In this document: positions 1 through 5,685 of the stretch, one piece after another | How positions within the stretch are numbered: the stretch's first letter is position 1 | Layout: the number at the start of each line of letters is the position of its first letter | Source of the DNA: Eubacteriales bacterium | Lineage (GTDB): Bacteria; Bacillota; Clostridia; Peptostreptococcales; Anaerovoracaceae | DNA length: 7,234 bases | Assembly (NCBI GenBank): GCA_029098205.1 | Contig: JAQXNW010000129.1 | Location: forward strand, 1 to 7,234 | Direction of reading: 5' to 3' | The notes under the pieces: generated by a model | What the model saw: the letters and a program-made list of their open reading frames with translations, nothing else | Told to the model about the DNA's origin: nothing | Database searches by the model: none | Program-made: the position numbers and the translations under genes

Positions 1-22
1 ACAAAAGGAGAACAGCTTTATT

Positions 23-1777
23 ATGAGAATGTCGAAAATGTATTTCAGGACGCTCCGGGAGGATCCTTCCGAGGCGGTGATTCCCAGTCATAAGATGCTG
101 ATCCGTGCGGGATTTATCCGCAAGGAGGCATCCGGACTGTACAGCTATATGCAGCCGGGCTGGAGAGTGCTTCGGAAAATCAGCCAGATCGTCCGCGAAG
201 AGATGGACGAGAAGGGCGCGCAGGAAATCTATGTTCCGATTCTGACTCCGAAGGAGCTCTGGGAGGATTCCGGAAGATGGAATGATTACGGACCGGAAAT
301 GTGGAGAGTGACGGATCGGCACGGACGGGAATTCTGCCTGGGACCGACGCATGAGGAAACCTTTACGGACATCGTGCGGACGGACATTTCCTCATATAAG
401 CAGCTTCCGTTCTTCCTGTATCAGATCCAGCCGAAATACAGGGACGAGGAACGGCCGCGCTTCGGGCTTCTCCGTTCCCGGGAATTTTTCATGAAGGACG
501 CGTATTCCTTTGATGTGGATCAGGAAGGCCTGGACAGAAGCTATGATATTATGTATGACGCGTACAACCGCATCTTCAATCGGCTTTCGCTGACATTCAA
601 GCCTGTGGAAGCGGACACCGGAGCGATCGGAGGGAGCAATTCGCACGAATTCACGGCGTTTTCGGAGGTCGGAGAGAGCGATATCGTACTTTGCGATAAC
701 TGCGGTTTGGCGGCGACGGTCGAGAAAGCGGAATGCGTCGATGCGGCTCCACAGGATGATGTAGAGATGCTGCCTCTGGAAGAGGTGGAAACACCGGGGA
801 CCAAGACCATTGATCTGGTTGCGGAATACCTGGGACTGGATAAGAAGCAGACAATTAAAGCTCTCCTTTTTGTTACTTATGATGAAGAGACCATGGAAGA
901 AAATGGTTACGTTGCGGCATTCTGCCGAGGCGATCGGGAAGTGAACATGACGAAGCTGGTGAATGCTCTGGGAATTCCGGAGCACTGCATCGCATTTGCG
1001 GATGAGCATGAAATGTCGGAGGCGACAGGATGCGTCGGAGGATTTACGGGTCCGAAGGGGCTTCATGACTGCACCATCGTTGTGGACAGCGAGCTCCCCG
1101 GTCTTAAGAACCTCTGCGCCGGTGCCTGCCATAAGGATCATCATTATATCAATATGAACTATGGCCGGGACTATACAGGGGATATCATCGCGGATATCAA
1201 GCTTACGAAAGAAGGAGATCCGTGTCCGTGCTGCGGAAAACCGGTTCATCTGACAAAGGGAATTGAAGTCGGCCAGATCTTCAAGCTTGGCACAAAATAT
1301 TCCGAGTCTATGGGAGCGTATTATTCGGATGAAAATCAGCAGCGGAAGCCGATTGTTATGGGATGCTACGGCATTGGAATCAGCCGGACTTTGTCCGCCA
1401 TTGTAGAGCAGAACCATGACGAGAACGGAATTATCTGGCCGGTTGCGGTTGCTCCGTTCCATGTGATCATCACTGTGATGAAGCCGAAGGATGAGGAGCA
1501 GATGCGGCTTGCGTCCGAGGTTGAAGAGGCTCTTAAGAAGGAAGGCCTTGAGGTTCTGACTGACGACCGGAAAGAGCGTCCGGGTGTGAAATTCAAGGAT
1601 GCGGATTTGATCGGAATTCCTGTTCAGATCACGATCGGACGCCGCGCGGGAGAAGGCGTCGTTGAATACAAGCTCCGGAGAGAGGAAGAAAAACAGGAGA
1701 TCCCTGCGAAAGAAGCGATCCGGCGTGCGGTTGATCTTGTCCGGAAAGAAGGAGACGGACGCTGCTTTATTAAGTAA
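23..1777 (+). CDS. proS: Prolyl-tRNA synthetase, bacterial type with editing domain
   Basis: This 584-residue cytosolic class II synthetase attaches proline to tRNA-Pro. The N-terminus aligns residue for residue with E. coli ProS (Met-Arg, then Thr-Leu-Arg-Glu at 10-13), which supports the ATG at 23; AGGAG at 6-10 is its ribosome site, 12 bases away. The catalytic core shows GPTHEE (107-112), motif 2 (Tyr-Arg-Asp-Glu at 139-142 through RSREFFMKDAYSF at 151-163) and motif 3 GCYGIGISR (447-455). The insertion (INS) editing domain, which clears Ala-tRNA-Pro in this family, spans roughly 225-405; Lys279 lies in it at the position of the E. coli editing lysine. CxxC pairs at 224/227 and 401/404 bracket the insertion, as I recall from Firmicute ProRS. 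The anticodon-binding domain is about 477-575. The length is normal for the bacterial form. What lies upstream is outside the window, so its promoter is unknown. Confidence 0.98.
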   Translation: MRMSKMYFRTLREDPSEAVIPSHKMLIRAGFIRKEASGLYSYMQPGWRVLRKISQIVREEMDEKGAQEIYVPILTPKELWEDSGRWNDYGPEMWRVTDRHGREFCLGPTHEETFTDIVRTDISSYKQLPFFLYQIQPKYRDEERPRFGLLRSREFFMKDAYSFDVDQEGLDRSYDIMYDAYNRIFNRLSLTFKPVEADTGAIGGSNSHEFTAFSEVGESDIVLCDNCGLAATVEKAECVDAAPQDDVEMLPLEEVETPGTKTIDLVAEYLGLDKKQTIKALLFVTYDEETMEENGYVAAFCRGDREVNMTKLVNALGIPEHCIAFADEHEMSEATGCVGGFTGPKGLHDCTIVVDSELPGLKNLCAGACHKDHHYINMNYGRDYTGDIIADIKLTKEGDPCPCCGKPVHLTKGIEVGQIFKLGTKYSESMGAYYSDENQQRKPIVMGCYGIGISRTLSAIVEQNHDENGIIWPVAVAPFHVIITVMKPKDEEQMRLASEVEEALKKEGLEVLTDDRKERPGVKFKDADLIGIPVQITIGRRAGEGVVEYKLRREEEKQEIPAKEAIRRAVDLVRKEGDGRCFIK

Positions 1778-1782
1778 GCCTG

Positions 1783-1809
1783 CCTCCGGCGCGGTTTTCC
1801 GGCTGGCGG
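1783..1809 (+). other. GC-rich stem-loop just after proS stop
   Basis: Six bases after the proS stop the transcript can fold into an imperfect hairpin. 1786-1794 pairs with 1799-1806 around a TTTT loop (1795-1798), with one bulged G at 1791 and one G-U pair at 1788/1804. A further CC/GG pair (1783-1784 with 1808-1809) stacks beyond a mismatch. A second small hairpin follows at 1824-1839 (TTC loop, one bulged G). No T-run follows either one, so neither is a standard intrinsic terminator. They may protect the proS 3' end or cause weak or factor-aided termination. This is hand-folded and unscored. Confidence 0.35.
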
Positions 1810-1885
1810 AGCGCGCTCCTGAAACGGGACTTCGTCCGTGAAGGAAGGATGCAGAAGAAAATAAAATATAAGACAAGATATACGG

Positions 1886-1902
1886 CCGTATTTTTCATAC
1901 GG
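1886..1902 (+). promoter_or_regulatory. Leader hairpin touching the cyclophilin ribosome site
   Basis: CCGTAT (1886-1891) and ATACGG (1897-1902) form a perfect 6-bp stem with a 5-base loop, TTTTC. The last two bases of the right arm are the first two bases of the GGAGG at 1901-1905. A third copy of the left-pairing sequence, ATACGG at 1880-1885, makes 1880-1891 a perfect 12-base palindrome, so two alternative pairings exist. A second ribosome-site-like TGGAG at 1908-1912, seven bases from the ATG at 1920, stays outside the stem. Any effect on translation is therefore inference. Confidence 0.3.
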
Positions 1903-1919
1903 AGGAATGGAGATCTTCA

Positions 1920-2399
1920 ATGAAAAAAGTAACGATTACGATGGAAGACGGCAAGGTCATGAAGGGTGAGCTGTACGAGGACATCGCGCCGATCACCTGT
2001 GAGAACTTCGAGAAGCTTGCAAAAGAGGGATTCTACGATGGACTCACGTTTCACCGCGTGATTCCGGGGTTTATGATTCAGGGCGGCGATCCGGAAGGAA
2101 CGGGCATGGGCGGTCCGGGTTACTCCATTAAAGGAGAGTTTGCCGCGAATGGCGTTCCGAACAATCTTAAGCATACGACCGGCGTTCTTTCGATGGCCCG
2201 CGCGATGGATCCGAATTCTGCGGGGTCGCAGTTCTTCATTATGGTTGCGGACGCACCGCATCTGGACGGACAGTATGCCGCATTTGGAAAAATCACGGAA
2301 GGCGTGGAAAACGCGATAGAAATCGCAGCGGTTCCGAGAAATCCGTATAATGATATGCCGGATGAGCCGGTTGTGATCAAGACCATTACTGTAGAATAA
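1920..2399 (+). CDS. ppiB: Cyclophilin-type peptidyl-prolyl cis-trans isomerase, cytosolic
   Basis: This 159-residue single-domain cyclophilin speeds cis-trans isomerisation of Xaa-Pro bonds during protein folding. It has no signal peptide or membrane segment, so it should act in the cytoplasm. Family signatures are FHRVIPGFMIQGGDP (44-58), with the catalytic Arg46 equivalent to Arg55 of human CypA, then SMARA (91-95), SAGSQFFI (100-107) and LDGQYAAFGKI (115-125). The position of CypA Trp121, which governs cyclosporin binding, is His114 here, and CypA His126 is Tyr119; such changes are common in bacterial cyclophilins. The length is typical of the short bacterial form. The ATG at 1920 has TGGAG at 1908-1912 with 7-base spacing. 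It lies between two tRNA synthetase genes, 142 bases after proS and 91 before cysS, so it may be a separately expressed insert in that pair. The symbol follows B. subtilis use; the exact paralogue is not certain. Confidence 0.95.
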   Translation: MKKVTITMEDGKVMKGELYEDIAPITCENFEKLAKEGFYDGLTFHRVIPGFMIQGGDPEGTGMGGPGYSIKGEFAANGVPNNLKHTTGVLSMARAMDPNSAGSQFFIMVADAPHLDGQYAAFGKITEGVENAIEIAAVPRNPYNDMPDEPVVIKTITVE

Positions 2400-2419
2400 A
2401 CGGCGGGGCGGTCGGAGCA

Positions 2420-2446
2420 TTTTCGGCAAGAGAGCTCTCCCGAAAG
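2420..2446 (+). other. Nested inverted repeat in the cyclophilin-cysS gap
   Basis: TTTCGG (2421-2426) and CCGAAA (2440-2445) are a perfect inverted repeat, extended by one T-G pair (2420/2446). The 13-base interior contains a second perfect palindrome, GAGAGCTCTC (2430-2439). As RNA this gives a 6-7 bp stem with a structured loop; as DNA it is a two-tier dyad that could be a protein site. There is no T-run after it, so it is not a classical terminator. The rest of the 91-base gap shows no T-box consensus and no clear promoter. The structure is visible but its function is unknown. Confidence 0.3.
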
Positions 2447-2490
2447 ACGGAGCGCATGGAAACGAAGAATTTCAGATCGAGGAAAAGGAT

Positions 2491-3888
2491 ATGGAAATCT
2501 ATAATACATTAACGCGGAAAAAAGAAAAATTTGTTCCGATTCACGAAGGCAAAATCATGATGTATGTATGCGGCCCGACTGTATACAATTACATTCACAT
2601 TGGAAACGCGAGACCGATGGTGATCTTCGATACGTTCCGGAAATACATGGAGTACCGCGGATATGAAGTGAAGTATGTCCAGAATTTTACGGATGTGGAT
2701 GACAAGATCATCCGCAGGGCGAAAGAAGAAGGCATCGGAGCGATGGACGTCGCGGAGAAATATATTAAAGAATATTTCGAGGACGCGGACGCTCTGAATA
2801 TCAAGCGGGCGACGGTGCATCCAAGAGTATCGCAGACGATTCCGGATATCATCGAATTCGTGCAGACTCTGATTGACCGGGGATATGCATATGAGGCAGA
2901 CGGCGACGTGTATTTCAGCACCCGGAAATTTTCGGGATACGGAAAGCTGTCCGGACAGAACATCGACGATCTGGAAGCCGGAGCGAGAATTGCGATCGGA
3001 GAAGTGAAGAAGGATCCGCTGGACTTTGCCCTCTGGAAGGCACAGAAGGAAGACAGAGAGATCGCCTGGGATTCTCCGTGGGGCAAGGGCCGTCCGGGAT
3101 GGCATATCGAATGCTCGACGATGGCGAAGAAGCATCTTGCACCGACGATTGATATTCACGCAGGCGGACAGGATCTGGAGTTCCCGCATCACGAGAACGA
3201 AATCGCGCAGTCTGAATGCTGCAACGGCGTGCCTTTTGCGAATTACTGGATGCATAACGCGTATATTCTGATGGACAAAGTGAAGATGTCCAAATCTCTT
3301 GGAAATTTCAAGACAGTACGGGAGATCCGGAGCCTTTACGATGGAGAGGCGATCCGTCTTTTCCTGCTCTCCGTGCAGTACCGCAAGCCGATTGATTATA
3401 CGGAAGACAATATGAATCTGGCGGTTCGGAACCTGGAGCGTCTTCAGAACTGCAAGGACAATCTGATCTACCTTTCGGAGAACGGATCGGACGAAGAAAC
3501 GGACGAGGAGAAAGCTTCGCTGGAATCCCTTGTGAAATATCAGGAGAAATTCAACCAGGTCATGGACGACGATTTAAATACCGCCGATGGAATCAGCGCG
3601 GTTTTCGAGCTGATCGGCGCGATCAATACGCAGATTCAGGACGGAGCCAGCAAAAAATACGCAGAAGAGGCGCTTTCGAAGCTTCAGACACTGTGCGATG
3701 TGCTGGGCATTCTTCAGAAGAAGCAGGATGAGTCCGTGGATCCTGAGATTCAGAAGCTGGTCGACGAGAGACAGGAAGCCCGGAGAGCGAAGAATTTCGC
3801 CCGCGCGGATGAAATCCGAGATCAGCTGAAAGCGATGGGGATCACTTTGAAGGATACCCCGAATGGCGTGCAGATCGTGAAGGAATAA
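2491..3888 (+). CDS. cysS: Cysteinyl-tRNA synthetase
   Basis: This 465-residue class I synthetase, cytosolic and normally monomeric, charges tRNA-Cys with cysteine. The zinc site that selects cysteine is intact: Cys27 in CGPTVY, Cys208 in GWHIECS, His233 and Glu237 in FPHHENE. These match E. coli Cys28, Cys209, His234 and Glu238. The HIGH-like motif is HIGN (36-39) and the KMSKS loop is at 265-269. The helical bundle and anticodon-binding part covers about 300-465, with the DALR-type helices and the conserved ARADEIRDQL stretch (437-446). Length is normal. The ATG at 2491 is preceded by GAGG at 2479-2482 (8-base spacing), and residue 1 fits the usual family start, a few residues before the conserved Tyr-Asn. 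It heads the tight block with mrnC, whose start codon directly follows the cysS TAA. No T-box leader is visible. Confidence 0.98.
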   Translation: MEIYNTLTRKKEKFVPIHEGKIMMYVCGPTVYNYIHIGNARPMVIFDTFRKYMEYRGYEVKYVQNFTDVDDKIIRRAKEEGIGAMDVAEKYIKEYFEDADALNIKRATVHPRVSQTIPDIIEFVQTLIDRGYAYEADGDVYFSTRKFSGYGKLSGQNIDDLEAGARIAIGEVKKDPLDFALWKAQKEDREIAWDSPWGKGRPGWHIECSTMAKKHLAPTIDIHAGGQDLEFPHHENEIAQSECCNGVPFANYWMHNAYILMDKVKMSKSLGNFKTVREIRSLYDGEAIRLFLLSVQYRKPIDYTEDNMNLAVRNLERLQNCKDNLIYLSENGSDEETDEEKASLESLVKYQEKFNQVMDDDLNTADGISAVFELIGAINTQIQDGASKKYAEEALSKLQTLCDVLGILQKKQDESVDPEIQKLVDERQEARRAKNFARADEIRDQLKAMGITLKDTPNGVQIVKE

Positions 3889-4305
3889 ATGGACATCAAT
3901 CCGAAAACGGCAGATACAACGGCGTTCGCCTATATGGGAGACGCCGTTTATGAAGTATATATCCGAAGGTACGTGATCGAGAGCACAGCCGTGAAAAATA
4001 CCGAAAGAAATGCCTTTGCGATCGGATTTGTGAAAGCGGATTCGCAGGCGGAAATTATCCGGACGATGCTGCGGGAAGAATTCCTTACGGAAGAAGAAAT
4101 TCGCCTTGTGAAACGGGCGAGAAACCGGACGAATACATCCCGCCCCAGAGGATCCTCTCCCGCGGCATATAAGTGGGCGACCGGATTTGAGGCTCTGATC
4201 GGATGGCTGTATCTGAGCGGAGATGAGACGCGCCTTCTTGAAGTGGAACGCCGCGCCGTGGAAATTCATGAGGCAGTGCATCAGAATACGCAAAAGAACG
4301 CATAA
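3889..4305 (+). CDS. mrnC: Mini-ribonuclease III
   Basis: This 138-residue protein is a lone RNase III catalytic domain without the double-stranded-RNA-binding domain. In B. subtilis this dimeric enzyme trims the 5' and 3' ends of 23S rRNA precursor. The signature AYMGDAVYE (14-22) carries catalytic Asp18. The second acidic site is Glu101 in ATGFEALIGWLYL (97-109). The basic stretch RARNRTNTSRPRG (76-88) corresponds to the Lys/Arg-rich segment before the ATGFEALIG block in the family. Its ATG follows the cysS TAA with no base between. Its ribosome site, AAGGA at 3880-3884, lies in the last cysS codons only four bases from the ATG, so translation is probably coupled to cysS termination. The cysS-mrnC pair is the standard Firmicute arrangement and supports the call. 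Confidence 0.96.
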   Translation: MDINPKTADTTAFAYMGDAVYEVYIRRYVIESTAVKNTERNAFAIGFVKADSQAEIIRTMLREEFLTEEEIRLVKRARNRTNTSRPRGSSPAAYKWATGFEALIGWLYLSGDETRLLEVERRAVEIHEAVHQNTQKNA

Positions 4306-4332
4306 GAATGCATGACGATGCATAGAAGAATG
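4301..4332 (+). repeat. Three short degenerate 10-base repeats
   Basis: The end of mrnC and the start of the mrnC-thyA gap read cataagaatg, catgacgatg and catagaagaatg one after another: a CAT-N4-ATG unit with a 10-base period, the last copy two bases longer. The first copy contains the mrnC stop. The junctions create ATGCAT palindromes. The remaining gap carries AGGAG at 4337-4341, the ribosome site for thyA. The unit is short and may be chance or local slippage. Confidence 0.35.
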
Positions 4333-4351
4333 GAACAGGAGAAACAGGAAG

Positions 4352-5182
4352 ATGAGCAAGGCAGATACGCTATTTGTGAACATGTGCCAGGATATTCTGG
4401 ATCATGGTTTCTCTACGGAAGGGCAGAAAGTCCGTCCTCATTGGCCAGACGGAACGCCGGCGTATACGATTAAGAAATTCGGGGTTGTAAACCGCTATGA
4501 TCTTTCCGAAGAATTTCCGGCAATAACGCTCCGAAGAACCGCGATCAAGTCCAGCGTGGAAGAGATGCTATGGATCTGGCAGAAAAAATCGAACAATGTG
4601 CATGACCTGAAAACCCGCATCTGGGATTCCTGGGCTGATGAGAACGGATCCATCGGGAAAGCGTACGGATACCAGCTTGGCATTAAATATAAATTCAAGC
4701 AGGGCGAGATGGATCAGGTGGATAATTTCATCTGGAACCTAAAGAATGAACCGTATTCGCGCCGGATCATGACGAATATCTATAATTTCCAGGATCTTTC
4801 CGAGATGGGCCTTGAGCCGTGCGCATACAGCATGACGTTCAATGTGACCGGAAACCGGCTGAATGCGATTTTGAATCAGAGATCGCAGGATATTCTGGCG
4901 GCGAATAACTGGAATGTCGTGCAGTACGCGGTTCTGGTCATGATGCTGGCACAGGTGACGGGGCTGGTTCCGGGGGAGCTTGTGCATGTCATCGCGGACG
5001 CGCATATTTATGACCGGCACGTGGGAATTATCCGCGAGCTGATTCAAAGAGAGCAGCATCCGGCGCCGAAGGTGCATCTGAACCCGGATGTAACGAATTT
5101 CTATGATTTCACGCCCGACGATGTGATCGTAGAAGACTATGTGACAGGGCAGCAGGTGAAAAACATTCCGGTGGCGGTTTAA
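4352..5182 (+). CDS. thyA: Thymidylate synthase, ThyA type
   Basis: This 276-residue cytosolic enzyme converts dUMP and methylene-tetrahydrofolate to dTMP and dihydrofolate. The nucleophile is Cys157 in LEPCAYS (154-160). Other active-site residues include the phosphate-binding Arg-Arg pair at 137-138, QRSQD (176-180) with Arg177, Ser178 and Asp180, Asn188 (E. coli Asn177), and DAHIY (216-220) with His218 and Tyr220. IWDSWADENG (90-99) matches the E. coli Trp80/Trp83 region. Two features mark a divergent subtype: Ala158 follows the catalytic Cys where E. coli has His147, and the N-terminal phosphate loop is replaced by a longer RPHWPDGTPAYTI segment (28-40). I recall both from clostridial ThyA, so they look lineage-typical rather than damaging. 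The C-terminus (IPVAV) is complete, as needed for closure over the active site. AGGAG at 4337-4341 serves the ATG. folA follows after 11 bases, a functional pair. Confidence 0.97.
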   Translation: MSKADTLFVNMCQDILDHGFSTEGQKVRPHWPDGTPAYTIKKFGVVNRYDLSEEFPAITLRRTAIKSSVEEMLWIWQKKSNNVHDLKTRIWDSWADENGSIGKAYGYQLGIKYKFKQGEMDQVDNFIWNLKNEPYSRRIMTNIYNFQDLSEMGLEPCAYSMTFNVTGNRLNAILNQRSQDILAANNWNVVQYAVLVMMLAQVTGLVPGELVHVIADAHIYDRHVGIIRELIQREQHPAPKVHLNPDVTNFYDFTPDDVIVEDYVTGQQVKNIPVAV

Positions 5183-5193
5183 GAGAGGCGGCT

Positions 5194-5685
5194 ATGAATC
5201 TGATTCTTGCGGCAGATAAAAACTGGGCGATTGGATACCACGGAGGGCTTCTTGTGCATATTCACGGGGATATGAAATTCTTCCGTGAAATGACCACCGG
5301 GAAAACGGTCGTTATGGGAAGAAAAACCTTGGAAAGTCTTCCCGGAGGGAAAGGCCTTCCGAATCGGAAGAATTATGTACTGACGACCCGGCCGGATTAT
5401 CAGGCGGAGAACGCGGAGGTCGTACATACGGAGGAAGAACTTGAGAAGGCCTTGTCCGGTGAGGATCCGGAGAATGTGTTCGTGATCGGCGGAGCTCAGG
5501 TTTATGAGGAACTTCTTCCCCAGTGCGATATCTGCTATATTACGAAAATTGACGCGGAATACCCGGCGGATCGGTATTTTCGGAATTTAGACGAAGATCC
5601 CGCATTTGAGCTTGCGTACGAAAGCGAAAGAATGGAAGAGAAAGGGACGGGGTACCGTTTTTTGCGATATGAGAGACGGAAATAA
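5194..5685 (+). CDS. folA: Dihydrofolate reductase
   Basis: This 163-residue cytosolic, NADPH-dependent enzyme reduces dihydrofolate to tetrahydrofolate, regenerating the folate oxidised by ThyA. The catalytic acid is Asp26 (E. coli Asp27) in HGDMKFF (24-30). MGRKTLES (41-48) and VIGG (97-100) form the NADPH-binding elements, and LPNRKN (55-60) holds the folate-contacting Arg58. Length is normal for a chromosomal DHFR. E. coli Trp22 is replaced by Val21 and the usual Pro of the I-P-x-D stretch is His24. The first change I recall from clostridial DHFRs; the second seems less common. GAGAGG at 5183-5188, five bases from the ATG, is the ribosome site. The 11-base gap to thyA and the shared folate cycle make thyA-folA a clear two-gene unit. 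The 3' end overlaps the likely start of rlmB. The name dfrA would be equally valid. Confidence 0.96.
   Translation: MNLILAADKNWAIGYHGGLLVHIHGDMKFFREMTTGKTVVMGRKTLESLPGGKGLPNRKNYVLTTRPDYQAENAEVVHTEEELEKALSGEDPENVFVIGGAQVYEELLPQCDICYITKIDAEYPADRYFRNLDEDPAFELAYESERMEEKGTGYRFLRYERRK

Noticed and set aside
392..1876. 494-codon open frame on the minus strand opposite proS
   Set aside because: proS is certain on the plus strand. The minus frame has no family motif and a composition rich in Arg, Phe, His and Ile, as expected from reading codon-biased sense DNA backwards.
1844..1882. Possible promoter for the cyclophilin gene (TATAAG at 1867-1872)
   Set aside because: The -10-like hexamer is decent but no -35-like hexamer sits at a 16-18 base distance; the A/T-rich stretch alone is not enough.
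2400..2490. T-box riboswitch before cysS
   Set aside because: The gap is only 91 bases, and neither the conserved T-box sequence nor an antiterminator-terminator pair with a T-run is visible.
2509..3255. 248-codon minus-strand frame opposite cysS
   Set aside because: It lies wholly within the well-supported cysS gene, shows no recognisable motif and is explained by codon bias.
3574..4383. 269-codon minus-strand frame across cysS, mrnC and the thyA start
   Set aside because: It runs through three recognised plus-strand gene segments and has no protein-family features.
4312..4473. Small plus-strand frame (53 codons) starting in the mrnC-thyA gap
   Set aside because: It overlaps the thyA start in another frame, has no good ribosome site and no recognisable features.
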